Of a DNA stretch of 54,416 bases, positions 9,901 to 19,449 are shown piece after piece. Origin of the DNA: an uncultured Bacteroidia bacterium (GTDB lineage Bacteria > Bacteroidota > Bacteroidia > Bacteroidales > F082); NCBI GenBank assembly GCA_902801625.1, contig CADCJI010000018.1, positions 1 through 54,416 on the forward strand, written 5' to 3'. The notes beneath the pieces were generated by a model. The model saw only the letters and a program-made list of their open reading frames with translations, made no database searches and was not told the origin of the DNA. The translations under genes and the position numbers were made by a program. Numbering within the stretch: position 1 is the stretch's first letter; each line of letters begins with the position of its first letter.

Positions 9901-12900
9901 AAATCGTTTCTTCGAATAGTTGGAATAATACTTTAGGTCCCCTTAATCGTACTAAATACTTCATTTTGGGTGGCCACGTATGGATGAAAGAATTCACGCC
10001 AGGAAAACATGGTGACTTGAATGCAGCTACCCGACATTGCGCTGTCAGTGTTTTGGGTGGAGAATATGAACGCTTCTGCCTTTCAGGTGTCTTTCTTGTC
10101 AACAATCATGTACATAGTACCCCCGACAATCCTCATTGCTACACCAATGGTGGAAAGTTTGGCATCATGTCAGGTGCGGGCATGGAAGACATTTACGGCA
10201 ATGTCACTTTCAAGGTCGACCATTCACTGATTGGTGAGTTTTATGGTGGCGGCCTCAATGCAGCAAGACCTGTCACGGGGAGTATTGACGTCACCATCAA
10301 TAACAGCATTGTGGGTAAGTATTGTGGAGGTCCCTTTACAGGCGACATGCTAGAAGGTACCACGGTGACCACTGTGGCCAACAACACCATCTTCGGACAA
10401 TTCTATGGCGGTGGCAACGGTGGTACTAACTTCAACCGCAACCGCCTATATAACAATGGTCAGGCAGCTCTTAGTTTCATTACGGAAGCCAATTGGAGAG
10501 GGGCAGGAAAATTCGATGAGTTTACTCCTCTTAGTTATGTTAGTAGCGATGCAGGCTACCAAGCCCAGTTTGAGTTTGAATTAATTGACATGAGCTCCGG
10601 ATCGGCTAATAATGTTGTGATGCGAACCTACCGTCATGAGGCTCAGTTTACGGCCACTGAGGTAAGGGAGGTTAATTCTGCCTTGACCGATTGCACGGTA
10701 TTACAGGACTTTTACGGAGGCGGTAACCTCGGTAAGGTGACGGGGAATGTGACTTCTACTTTACTTAACACCACCATTTGGGGTTCGGCCTATGGTGGAG
10801 GCAACTCAAGCGATGTGCCCTCGTTCCCCATTCACGACAAAGAGTCTGTTGTGTTCCCGTGGCGCGACTTGGCTAGCATCAACCATGCCGGCTCGTTGGA
10901 TTACGTGAGAGACGATGGTGAAATCAGATACTACAAATGGATCCATGACCTTCCTGACGGTGTCACCGCGAGTACTAATAATCCTGCTTTCCAATACGAA
11001 GGGGAATGGTATTGTTATACTGAGAAGGATATGACCAACCTTGGCAGTGTGGGTGGCAATACCATCCTCAATGTCAATGGTAACAGTAAAATCTATGGCG
11101 TGCGCGAAGAACTAGACAGTGGCAATGCTCAAACATTCTACGATGGTGCAGCCTTCGGTGGGGGTAACGAAAGCGCTGTGTTTGGTAACTCAACGGTCAC
11201 TGTAGACGGTGATGACGATATATTGGTGAGTAATGTCTATGGTGGCGGTAACGTCGCTATTACTGGAGGCAGTTCCAACGTTGTGATATATAACGGCACC
11301 ATAGGTGTGGCTACTGAAAATGATGTTCCTTATGTAGGTTCTGGTTATGTGTTTGGAGGCGGTAGAGGTTTGTTTGAAGACGAAAACGCGGGCAGTGTGG
11401 GTGTCAATTCCAGTGTCCTCATGGAAGGAGGTCACGTGCTTAGGTGTGTATATGGTGGTTCGGAGTATGGCAATGTGGGGGCGACAACAACCGAAAATGG
11501 GTTGAGTGTTCCTGTAGATGACACAGGCATCTCTACCGTCACCATCAATGGAGGCTCGGTAGGCATTGAGCGTTCGGTTGATTCAATCATTGCAGTCCAA
11601 TATGGCAATGTTTTTGGTGGTGGCAAGGGTAACTTGGATTACTCCTTCAATATGAGGACTAATATTAACAAGGCTGTCGTCAACATTAATGGTGGTAGGA
11701 TATACGGTAGCGTGTTTGGTGGTGGCGAGGAAGGCCATGTGCTTGGCGATGTACTCTTGAATGTCACCAATGGCCGTATTGGCACCTTCGGTTACACAGG
11801 ATATGACGGCTGCGTTTTCGGAGGTGGTCTGGGCAGCAACACCATCGCCTTAACTGCGGGTAGCGTTGGCGGCAACATTGAAGTCAATGTCACAGGTGGT
11901 ACAATGTTAGGCTCTGTGTATGGTGGTGGACGTTGTGGATCTGTTGGTTTCTTTTTTGCTCCTGTGGAGGATGAAGAACATTATGGCATCATGCAGGAAG
12001 GCGACGACCATGGCTTTATTACCGTCAATATCAGTGGCGGCGAAATCGGACATGGTTTGGCAGGCTCTGGTATTCCCGACCATATCGGCGGCAATGTGTA
12101 TGGTGGTTGCAAGGGTATTGTTGAGGCACCTTCTCCCACTTCAATAGCGGAAAAGATGGCCTATGCAAAAGAGACTACCGTGAATATTTTTGAAGCGAAT
12201 GGTCACGCTCCTTTCATTAGAGGTTCTGTATTCGGAGGCTCAGAGGACGGTCACATCCTCGACAACACCCATGTCAACATTATGGCTGGACAGGTGGGTG
12301 GCACTGAGCTTGATAATTTGACCGCTGACGGCAATTCACTCCATGGAAACGTGTATGGTGGAGGTCGCGGATGGGATCAATATTATGATGAAGAAGGTAA
12401 ATTGCGTTACTGTCTAACCTCTGGTCATGTATACGGCAATGCTTACGTTACTATTTCAGGAGGTAAAATCTGCCGTAACGTGTATGGTGGTGGCAATATG
12501 TCGTCGGTGGGCCAATATGAGATCTTGCTTGACGGGGAAGGGAACCCCATCTTGGATGAAAATGGCAATACGCAGTATGTTTTGGACGACAACGGCGATC
12601 CCATTCCCGTTGCTGGTACAGGCTTGGCGCAAATCGACATGACGGGAGGCGAAATCGGTAACCAGAACGATGAAGGAAGAATGCATGGAAATGTGTTTGG
12701 TTCTTCACGTGGTATGGCTGGTGCCGAATTCAAGGAATTGGGCTGCGTCCACAATACGGATGTGAAGATTGAAGGCGATGCTATCGTCAAGGGTAGCGTT
12801 TTTGGCGGAGGTGAGGACGGTCATGTGATCCAGAATACGAAAGTCACCATCAATGGTGGAACCATCGGCGTTACCGAAGGCGATCCGTTCAAGGGCAATG

Positions 12901-15900
12901 TCTATGGCGGTGGCCGTGGCATCGACCTTGACCCCAATGGAGAGACCAGCCCGACGGCAGGTCTTGTCAAAGGTCATACTAGAGTGTATGTCAACGGCGG
13001 CAGCATTATCAACAGCGTCTATGGCGGTGGCAACATGAGTCTGGTGGGCGAGGAGCGAGTGGTTAACGTGAATGGTGGTCTGGTGAAGGTGAATGTATTT
13101 GGCGGTAGTAAAGCCCTGCCCGAAGGTCGTGTTCAGCTGGGCATGAAGACGGTAAACATGCGTGGCGGACATGTCATGGGCAACGTTTATGGCTGCAACA
13201 ACAATGCTTTGGACGGCGATGTTGACCATCCTAAAGATTGGACCTCTTTTGTCAACATCAATGGTGGCGAGATTGACGGCAACGTTTTCGGCGCAGGCTA
13301 TTCTTGCACCGTTAATGGCTCGGTTTGCGTCAATATTGGTAAAGACGCTATCCTCAATGCACCTAATAAGGAATACAATCTCTATTATAAGGATTGCGGT
13401 GGTGATGAACCTCAGTATAATCCCGAAGGTATTGAACCGGCAGCAACCAAATTGATTATCGGTAATTCTGTGTACGGAGGCTCCGACTTCTATGGCAATA
13501 ATTCCAACTCCAACACTTGGACGGATTTCATTGTGTCGGGTTACAGTAACATTTATATTGACGGAACAGGATACGATACACAAAACCAAGGGTCGAATAC
13601 TGAAATGACGATTTTAGGAGGCTTGTTTGGCAGTAGTACCCACTGCGAGTCGGGAGCCGAAGGGCGTCATATCCTGCTTAAGGCTTACGGTCACCGTGAT
13701 GATGATGGAGCCAATACCGAACTCACCCATGCCACTCGAACCTTGAAAACTATCCAGCGGTGCGGCAATCTGGTGATTGACCATTCCAATGTTAATCTTA
13801 GCGGTATGAACGACATAAGTGGTAATGGAAAACGCCAATATGCCGTGCTTAAGGTTGATACGACCTTGTATATGGCCAATGCTAGTGGCTTTGTGTTGGG
13901 CTCACCCAGCGTCCCTGCTTATATGGATTCTATCCGCAAGGTGCGCAGCGTGCATCTGAAACAATCCTCCTATTCTGTTTACGATGTGCCTTTCTATGGC
14001 ATGCTTGACGATGATGCCTATGACTATTGGGAGTGGATTGGCATCAAAGGCGATTCAGAGGAAACGGCACACTTGTACTATACAGTTTCCAACACTTCGA
14101 CGCCTTTGACTTACGCTCAAGAGAATGTCCTGGTCTTCAAGGGTGATTCAAGGCTTTGGGTAAGATATCACCGCAGAGAACAACAAGACGATGGCAGTTG
14201 GGTTGACTTGGGTCAATACTATGGCGAATTGGAAGGCTTCTTCCGTATGAGAAGTCCGTTCCAGCCATGGGGCACTGAGAGTTTCGCATACGCACGCCCT
14301 AAGATTTCAGAAGGCAATACTGAAAATACAGCGGATGGTGGCTTCTTGAGCTACAATACGCCATACAATTTCTTTGTCGACTTGGGTGAATCGTTCACCA
14401 ATACCCATCAGCATCCTTATACGAATGTGTTGCAATTCTTCAAAGGTGACCGTATTGATTATCGTGAATGGGTGATTCGTGAGTTCAGAGGTCGCCGCTG
14501 GTATGTTGACGGCACAAGAGGCTGGGGAAGAGACGATATGTCGAAGACTGACGGTTGGGGACTTTATCCTGACATGCCTAAAAAGACGGTCTCGGGAGCT
14601 GTGACCTATGATCAAAGTACGCAGACAGGTAATTTTGGAGGTATCTGTTCTGAGATTTTCACGGATGGAAGTCTTATTGACTACAATTATGATTACCAAA
14701 ACGATATCATCTATGTGGTGGGTGCCTTGTCGGCAGAAGACGAAAGTGCTTTGATTCAAGGTGGAACGATTGAAGTGGAAGGTGAGACGCAGACCTATCC
14801 GTTGAAGCTCTATCGCTATCCTGGTGGACATCCCTTGAATTGGTCACGCCAACATAGTAATGAACCCTATTATGATCTTGGCGATGGAACGCTCAATCTC
14901 ACTTCGACCAATGAAGGTCTGACCTATCCGAATAGTGAGGGTCCAGGAGCCAACTATGGTGCTATGCTTGTGGTTCAAGATGATGAAACGATAGCTTTGG
15001 ATAACGTGCAGATGGACGGTTTGTATGGTCATGTCCAAGGAGACGATGCCTATTTCTTGATACCAGGAACCTACTATCCTGACCCCGAATTGGAACCTTA
15101 TCCAGAGGCTGATCCAGCGATTGACCCTTCTACACTTGGTGTGCCGGTCTTTAACCAAAACGAAGTGTCGGAACCATTGATTGTGACTCACTCGAATTCG
15201 GAACTGACTTTGAACGGTTCAACGATGAACGGCACAGGTGTCACCAGGTTTGGAACCATCTTGGAGCGTGGCTATAACAATACGAATGCTGATGTGTGGT
15301 ACACCAATGCCGATTACAGCGACAATGGTGAAGTCACGCATCATGGCGGTGGTATCTATGTGAATCCTACGGCTACAGTAAATGTTGAGAATGTGGTGAC
15401 TATTGTCGGTAACAAGCAGAACTTGCAAATTGGAACTGATGCTGCCGAAGCCATCGAAAGTAATGTCTATTTGCCCACATTCGACAAACACCTTAATATA
15501 ATAGGAGAGATGCCTCTTGACGAGGCAACGAGCATAGGCGTTACCAGCCCTATAAGGAATATTGCTCCTCATTTTGTCCACAACACCTTCTCGCCAGTAG
15601 CGGTGGCCTTGACTCAGGCGCAAGCTGAATCTGCATGGAACCGTAATAATTTCCATGATGATTTGGAATGGTTCTTCTCGAATGAGAGCTTCGCTTTACC
15701 CAAGTACACATATTATTCCACATCCATTTCGGACTATGCCTATCCATTGACGGACCAAAGTCAGCACATCAACCATTTTGATCCGACCAAGACCTTGTTC
15801 TTTGGCTGGACTTGGAACAACGTTGTGAGAAGCGCTCCTCAAGAATTTGCCTTAGATGCCATCGATTCGCCTTACGATTTGGCATGGCTTATAAGTTTGG

Positions 15901-18900
15901 TGAATGGTAGCAATCGCCAAACACCTTCAAATGATTTTTCAAATACGACGATAAAGCAGACGGATGATATTGACCTGCAGATGTATGTTTGGGTGCCTGT
16001 TGGCGCACAAAAGACGGGCTCGTCAAGCTTTGCCGGAACCTATGACGGACAAGGACATTTGATTGAGAATTTGGATATCGCTTATATTGGCGAGGGCGAC
16101 CGCAGGTATGAACGCGCTAATTATGGCCTGTTTGGTAGTGTGAATGGCGGTGCCGTCGACCGTACATTTGTAGTCAGTGGTTACATCTGCCCAGTGGGCT
16201 CTGCCAACATTGGTGGTTTGGTGGGTGCTATGGAGGGTGTCTCAGCCATGATTTCGAATAGTGAGGCTTCGGTTGACATCTACAGTCCTGACAAAGAGAA
16301 TTCCGAGAATGCCACAGGAGGTTTGGTGGGTAATATGTTGGATGGCGAAATCCATTCTTCTATGGCCATGCCTATCATCCATGCCAATCTCTATTATTCT
16401 ATCGGTGGCTTGGTGGGTCGTACCATCGGCGGCGGACAAGGCGAAAGCGTCAGGAAACCTAAAATCAACAACTCGTTTGCTAATGTCAGATTTGATGTGG
16501 CGAACAATGCCTCGGTTACGGTGGGTGGCTTGATAGGCATCAATTATGGTGCAGATATGGAGAACTGCTATTTGCATTTGCAGAACAACGGTGCAGGACT
16601 AAACAACTCCAATTTTGCCTTGTTGGCCGGTCTTAACAACGGTGGTAAAATCAGATATTCCTATGCCTACGAAGGATATGATTACCCATTCACAAGGGTG
16701 ATGGGCAGTGGTGGCGACCCCAACCTCAGCGACTGCTACAAGTACAGTCCAATCATGGATGCGGACAACTTGGGCTATATGTATTTTGACAATGTGGTTA
16801 CTATTAGTGATAAGAAAGTACCCATGTTCAGGCTGTTGAACAAGTGGGTGGCGAGATCCACTAATAGTGGTGATTATTCATCTTGGTATCGTCCTGCCAT
16901 CGCTGAAATCAATGGTGACCTCCCCGTGTTGCTCTTGAACAACGAGGACGATGGCAAGTTAGGTATGGGCGATTTCCGCAGCATGGCCACTTACAAAGGT
17001 GGTTATCCACAGTTGGGCGCCTTCCCCGAAAATGATGAACAAAACCCATACGTTGTGCTGCAATATGGAGGCCCCATACGCGATGGTTCTGACGATGAAC
17101 TTGACGCCATGGTGGAGCGGATGGGCAACTTTAATGATACACAGCAAGAAACCATCAAGGATTACCTGTATGTATATGGTGACATTACCCAAGAATTGAC
17201 GTCGGCTTTGGCAGCTAGTAAGATTGGCAAGGTGAGCATTCATGAGGACGCTGCAATTCAGCATCCTGGTACTTTGTCAGAATTTGAAAACACCTACGTG
17301 GGTGTCACTTTCGACAACTCATACTGCCAAGCCTATTCCACGCCAGGCATCAACGAAGGCCTGTACGGCGAAGGCCCGTTCCTGCTGCCACGCGACTGGC
17401 ACATGTTCTCTTCGCCGTTGCAAGAGGCTCCTTTGGGATTCGACTATAAGGGCCATAATATAGATACCTATAGTAATTCAGACCATAGCGATGCAGATCA
17501 TTACAACAACCCATGGGAAAGCATGGAACAAGAGTTTACTTGGCTCAATGGCAATCAGACTGGCAATATTCGCTATTGGATGAAAGGCTGGGAAAACAGC
17601 TTGAGCCAACAAGGTCACGAGACGGAGGAAACTGGTAACAATTGGGTAGACGGTTACTTCCCGAGCCGAGTCTCGAGCGTGGGCAGCAACGTGACGGGCT
17701 TCGAGTTCGGTCAAGGCTGGATAGACGAGACAAACTCGAACCTACATTCTGACGAGATAGGTTGCTTCCCCTACGGCATGGATTTCTACACTTGGACCGA
17801 GCCGTTGTACCACTGGATCAACTTCAAACGAAATGGTCCGAACCACTGGCACAGCGATGTGAACCCGTTGACAGACCATCACGACCATCTCGACTACAAG
17901 CCCGTCGAAAATGATGACAGGTTCCAAGCCAATGTGAATGAGGAGATACTAATTCCCGGAAGGGGCTACATGATGGCCATTAGCGACACGACGTTCATGC
18001 AGAGCCATGGTAAGTTGAATAATGACAACCAAGGCATCTATCTCACGAAGCGAGGTGCCAATCTGAAAGGGTGGAATTTGGTGGGCAATCCCTACCATGC
18101 CTACCTCGATTTCAATGCAGTGGCCATGAAGAATGGAAATGTATTGAGCAAGCAGAATGGCAATGCATTCTACGTAATCTATGATGCTGATAGATATGAG
18201 ACTGACGCTTACGTTTACTACCCGATGACGGGTTCGGAAGGAGGTGCTTACGCGGGTCAGTTCCTGCATCCTCATCAAGGCTTCTATGTATTGGCTGGGG
18301 ATGAAGGTGTTCTCCAGTTTACGGAAGACATGACCGTTGCTCGACAATCACTCAATCCGGATGATGGAGATTTTGACGGCCACTTCCGAGGTTGGAAACC
18401 GAAATATCCTTTGGTGAATCTCTATTTAAGCAGCGAGAATGGTTGTAATGATGTGACGGTGGTCGAGTTTGAGCGTCCCGATTGGGGTGGAGCCCGCAAG
18501 ATAAAGGAATTGCGCATGGGCAATGGCTTGTTCTATGCCCAGCACAACGACACTCACTATGCAGCGCTCTTCGTCAAGAAGGGTACTGAGCGTGTGCCGC
18601 TGTGGTTTGAACCCATGGAGGATGATGTTTTCACAATTAAGTGGGAGACCGCCAATGGTGTCTTCCATAGCATGTATCTTGTCGATAACATGACGGGAAT
18701 ACGTTATGATATGACAGAGAATGACAGCTACTCATTCCAAGGTCATGTGGGTGATTATCCTTCGCGCTTCTACATTACCTTTGACGTGACTGATGTGGAA
18801 GAGCATGAGGAAGACATCAATCACAGCTTTGCCTTCTTCGATGGCTCCCAATGGATGGTGACAGGCAATGGTGAACTTGAGTTCATTGACCTGCAAGGCC

Positions 18901-19037
18901 GTGTGCTGAGCCGGATGAGAGTGAGCGGTGGACAAAGCAGGGTGAATTTGCCTGATGTGGCCAGCGGCATGTATCTGTTCCGCTTGACCAATGGACAAGA
19001 AACAAAGATTCAGAAAATCATAGTAAATAGGAGGTAA
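6963..19037 (+). CDS. Giant T9SS-exported repeat protein (4024 aa)
   Basis: One uninterrupted 12-kb frame. Signal peptide at 1-31 (ends GANAQ). Residues about 32-240 resemble a beta-trefoil-like module; 245-310 a chitobiase C-terminal-type beta module (YYTLDGSTPDN); about 345-480 a first GLUG-like stretch (GRFDGQFHTISGL, GGIVG). Residues about 1090-2220 carry roughly 25 irregular repeats with a [VFA][YF]GG[GS] signature (VFGGGEEGHVLG, VYGGGNMSLVG), each with short hydrophobic/Gly strands, suggesting a long beta-helix or solenoid. A second GLUG block (GGLVGAMEG, GGLVGNMLDG, GGLIGINYG) spans about 3020-3200. Near 3700 is the NLVGNPYHAYLDF module, common just before T9SS signals, and the last 70 residues (GELEFIDLQGRVLSRM ... 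GMYLFRLTNG) form a type A sorting domain. It should be secreted by T9SS and anchored at or released from the cell surface. Function unknown; adhesin or glycan binding is a guess. A small gene follows 4 nt downstream. Confidence 0.9.
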   Translation: MRKLNAMNKGLNFRLSMLVSLLFSFFGANAQSTDFTGYWFIANADGYSVGNVNNYYLVPAKDPQVAHYADAYFNDQYCSNNGSGDYTGDHYGDPEKPFLTTHRNDTDAEPENLIWHVVSTGDGYYYIIHALSGKYVLYEPPYQSAVNRKSMHLQETDSPSDNNKFEITGSLTGNINIRPFSLTTGNRYWNPATNNYNQYYANGGNYVHVGMIGVYNSATDTKSCWRFEEDVLEMPTFTVNEADKEVTINNDQLDVTIYYTLDGSTPDNTSSSFAAPGGTVNIGPYRKVVKAVAYRDGVYTNVATIEVDFRVAIEISSLDEIVDTDGFYQLIADIDDASSHTTINSFTGRFDGQFHTISGLTQPLFGTVNNATVYNIVLKDVNIENHEGNTGAIACEINEGTCIYNCGILSGSVGGTGDTGGIVGLLTATSVQTIPDGFMPTRVINCYSYADITSAGEYAAGIVGNNSRGSTSQITNGKYNNLRTVVVNCMFYGDVLAGTNKAPVYGNKRLQNSTNGINNYNYFMVSATLDDEFTNINQYNCSWPVEERFLTRFEYFRNILNSNRRLCTWWITQKQYDDQTDNDINLMAKWVLDPSIAPYPILKPWGKYPSNINVDQNQVWDEASQTWKSRDNALPFQGKKLGTLSVTVKAGSHNSSAQDVVLTLPILDMDTLHHDFSYAKVQLPYYNEQFGNANATTHAEKYGNNYTDKVVTGWKINSVTDGTQGTFVENWESGYNFADRYCTDKDLYAVSGRVFAQGGYYYVPEGVTAITIEAYWGNAVYLHNKEHSIDRVNLGDNDFTPAGKFPATFNGQPVYADIKTAINSGMALEGSGASVVTVYDQALVLVGNVQHRNSGTVDILGWTNGNGNEEFATHNRPFTITSVDLDFDNEPDYCFEWQFCVNTIRLNLHPIRFDFLPVPTLGMAIRKDGALQTIGTFVPRGHFEITETAFMHTGQFEYDTRDNYRKEESPVILNGGEFEQIVSSNSWNNTLGPLNRTKYFILGGHVWMKEFTPGKHGDLNAATRHCAVSVLGGEYERFCLSGVFLVNNHVHSTPDNPHCYTNGGKFGIMSGAGMEDIYGNVTFKVDHSLIGEFYGGGLNAARPVTGSIDVTINNSIVGKYCGGPFTGDMLEGTTVTTVANNTIFGQFYGGGNGGTNFNRNRLYNNGQAALSFITEANWRGAGKFDEFTPLSYVSSDAGYQAQFEFELIDMSSGSANNVVMRTYRHEAQFTATEVREVNSALTDCTVLQDFYGGGNLGKVTGNVTSTLLNTTIWGSAYGGGNSSDVPSFPIHDKESVVFPWRDLASINHAGSLDYVRDDGEIRYYKWIHDLPDGVTASTNNPAFQYEGEWYCYTEKDMTNLGSVGGNTILNVNGNSKIYGVREELDSGNAQTFYDGAAFGGGNESAVFGNSTVTVDGDDDILVSNVYGGGNVAITGGSSNVVIYNGTIGVATENDVPYVGSGYVFGGGRGLFEDENAGSVGVNSSVLMEGGHVLRCVYGGSEYGNVGATTTENGLSVPVDDTGISTVTINGGSVGIERSVDSIIAVQYGNVFGGGKGNLDYSFNMRTNINKAVVNINGGRIYGSVFGGGEEGHVLGDVLLNVTNGRIGTFGYTGYDGCVFGGGLGSNTIALTAGSVGGNIEVNVTGGTMLGSVYGGGRCGSVGFFFAPVEDEEHYGIMQEGDDHGFITVNISGGEIGHGLAGSGIPDHIGGNVYGGCKGIVEAPSPTSIAEKMAYAKETTVNIFEANGHAPFIRGSVFGGSEDGHILDNTHVNIMAGQVGGTELDNLTADGNSLHGNVYGGGRGWDQYYDEEGKLRYCLTSGHVYGNAYVTISGGKICRNVYGGGNMSSVGQYEILLDGEGNPILDENGNTQYVLDDNGDPIPVAGTGLAQIDMTGGEIGNQNDEGRMHGNVFGSSRGMAGAEFKELGCVHNTDVKIEGDAIVKGSVFGGGEDGHVIQNTKVTINGGTIGVTEGDPFKGNVYGGGRGIDLDPNGETSPTAGLVKGHTRVYVNGGSIINSVYGGGNMSLVGEERVVNVNGGLVKVNVFGGSKALPEGRVQLGMKTVNMRGGHVMGNVYGCNNNALDGDVDHPKDWTSFVNINGGEIDGNVFGAGYSCTVNGSVCVNIGKDAILNAPNKEYNLYYKDCGGDEPQYNPEGIEPAATKLIIGNSVYGGSDFYGNNSNSNTWTDFIVSGYSNIYIDGTGYDTQNQGSNTEMTILGGLFGSSTHCESGAEGRHILLKAYGHRDDDGANTELTHATRTLKTIQRCGNLVIDHSNVNLSGMNDISGNGKRQYAVLKVDTTLYMANASGFVLGSPSVPAYMDSIRKVRSVHLKQSSYSVYDVPFYGMLDDDAYDYWEWIGIKGDSEETAHLYYTVSNTSTPLTYAQENVLVFKGDSRLWVRYHRREQQDDGSWVDLGQYYGELEGFFRMRSPFQPWGTESFAYARPKISEGNTENTADGGFLSYNTPYNFFVDLGESFTNTHQHPYTNVLQFFKGDRIDYREWVIREFRGRRWYVDGTRGWGRDDMSKTDGWGLYPDMPKKTVSGAVTYDQSTQTGNFGGICSEIFTDGSLIDYNYDYQNDIIYVVGALSAEDESALIQGGTIEVEGETQTYPLKLYRYPGGHPLNWSRQHSNEPYYDLGDGTLNLTSTNEGLTYPNSEGPGANYGAMLVVQDDETIALDNVQMDGLYGHVQGDDAYFLIPGTYYPDPELEPYPEADPAIDPSTLGVPVFNQNEVSEPLIVTHSNSELTLNGSTMNGTGVTRFGTILERGYNNTNADVWYTNADYSDNGEVTHHGGGIYVNPTATVNVENVVTIVGNKQNLQIGTDAAEAIESNVYLPTFDKHLNIIGEMPLDEATSIGVTSPIRNIAPHFVHNTFSPVAVALTQAQAESAWNRNNFHDDLEWFFSNESFALPKYTYYSTSISDYAYPLTDQSQHINHFDPTKTLFFGWTWNNVVRSAPQEFALDAIDSPYDLAWLISLVNGSNRQTPSNDFSNTTIKQTDDIDLQMYVWVPVGAQKTGSSSFAGTYDGQGHLIENLDIAYIGEGDRRYERANYGLFGSVNGGAVDRTFVVSGYICPVGSANIGGLVGAMEGVSAMISNSEASVDIYSPDKENSENATGGLVGNMLDGEIHSSMAMPIIHANLYYSIGGLVGRTIGGGQGESVRKPKINNSFANVRFDVANNASVTVGGLIGINYGADMENCYLHLQNNGAGLNNSNFALLAGLNNGGKIRYSYAYEGYDYPFTRVMGSGGDPNLSDCYKYSPIMDADNLGYMYFDNVVTISDKKVPMFRLLNKWVARSTNSGDYSSWYRPAIAEINGDLPVLLLNNEDDGKLGMGDFRSMATYKGGYPQLGAFPENDEQNPYVVLQYGGPIRDGSDDELDAMVERMGNFNDTQQETIKDYLYVYGDITQELTSALAASKIGKVSIHEDAAIQHPGTLSEFENTYVGVTFDNSYCQAYSTPGINEGLYGEGPFLLPRDWHMFSSPLQEAPLGFDYKGHNIDTYSNSDHSDADHYNNPWESMEQEFTWLNGNQTGNIRYWMKGWENSLSQQGHETEETGNNWVDGYFPSRVSSVGSNVTGFEFGQGWIDETNSNLHSDEIGCFPYGMDFYTWTEPLYHWINFKRNGPNHWHSDVNPLTDHHDHLDYKPVENDDRFQANVNEEILIPGRGYMMAISDTTFMQSHGKLNNDNQGIYLTKRGANLKGWNLVGNPYHAYLDFNAVAMKNGNVLSKQNGNAFYVIYDADRYETDAYVYYPMTGSEGGAYAGQFLHPHQGFYVLAGDEGVLQFTEDMTVARQSLNPDDGDFDGHFRGWKPKYPLVNLYLSSENGCNDVTVVEFERPDWGGARKIKELRMGNGLFYAQHNDTHYAALFVKKGTERVPLWFEPMEDDVFTIKWETANGVFHSMYLVDNMTGIRYDMTENDSYSFQGHVGDYPSRFYITFDVTDVEEHEEDINHSFAFFDGSQWMVTGNGELEFIDLQGRVLSRMRVSGGQSRVNLPDVASGMYLFRLTNGQETKIQKIIVNRR

Positions 19038-19041
19038 CAAG

Positions 19042-19305
19042 ATGGAAAGGGGAAAACTGATGAAAGTCTTGAGAAACATAATGTTGCTGTTGTTGCTGTC
19101 GTTGACGATGGCTGCAAATGCACAGATTTTCATTGATGATGACGAGTTTGAGGGCACGTTGCGTAATGGAAAGTCTAGTTCGATTCTGCTTGTGCCGATA
19201 CAAGGTCAGCAAACCGACCAGTATGTGCCTCTCGGAGAAGAGATACTATTGTTGGGGTGTCTTGGCGGTGCCTATCTGCTGAAGAAACGCAATAGAAAGA
19301 ATTGA
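19042..19305 (+). CDS. Small single-span protein with a VPLGEE C-terminal signal-like motif
   Basis: An 87-aa protein: signal peptide (LLLLLSLTMAANAQ), a short acidic middle (IFIDDDEFEGTL), then VPLGEE followed by a hydrophobic span (ILLLGCLGGAYLL) and a basic tail (KKRNRKN). The Pro-Gly motif, span and basic tail have the three-part form of C-terminal sorting or anchoring signals; I recall similar PLG-hydrophobic-KKRK ends in other small Bacteroidales proteins beside T9SS cargo, but cannot name a family. It starts 4 nt after the giant gene, with AGGAGG at 19029-19034 overlapping that gene's end, an unusually strong Shine-Dalgarno for this phylum. An ATG at 19060 is an alternative start. Likely cotranscribed with the giant gene and perhaps part of its export or anchoring. 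Confidence 0.75.
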   Translation: MERGKLMKVLRNIMLLLLLSLTMAANAQIFIDDDEFEGTLRNGKSSSILLVPIQGQQTDQYVPLGEEILLLGCLGGAYLLKKRNRKN

Positions 19306-19315
19306 TGCTGTTATT

Positions 19316-19337
19316 GAGATGTGGCGTGCTGCATCTC
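19316..19337. terminator. Short hairpin after the small partner gene
   Basis: GAGATG pairs with CATCTC, with further pairing in the loop, 10 nt after the stop. It has no T-tract, so it is only a possible terminator. Confidence 0.25.
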
Positions 19338-19360
19338 TACACAAACTCTAAATTGCATTG

Positions 19361-19408
19361 AAAAATCAACTAGTTTTCTTTAAAAATAAGGAACCTATGT
19401 TGATTTTT
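19361..19408. promoter_or_regulatory. Inverted repeat abutting the fadD promoter
   Basis: AAAAATCAAC (19361-19370) and GTTGATTTTT (19399-19408) are perfect inverted repeats 28 nt apart, ending 2 nt before the -7 box. The right half followed by T's could act as a terminator of the upstream transcript, or the pair could be an operator over the -33 region. Sequence alone does not decide. Confidence 0.4.
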
Positions 19409-19410
19409 TC

Positions 19411-19418
19411 TATATTTG
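19411..19418 (+). promoter_or_regulatory. -7 box for the acyl-CoA synthetase gene
   Basis: TATATTTG matches TAnnTTTG, 31 nt before the ATG at 19450. Confidence 0.6.
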
Positions 19419-19449
19419 CCCCTCAAATTGGAAATGAATTATCTTGGAT

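Noticed and set aside
12705-13589. 294-codon antisense frame in the giant gene
   Set aside because: It mirrors the Gly-rich repeats (GCC/ACC codons on the reverse strand), with no start signals or domain.
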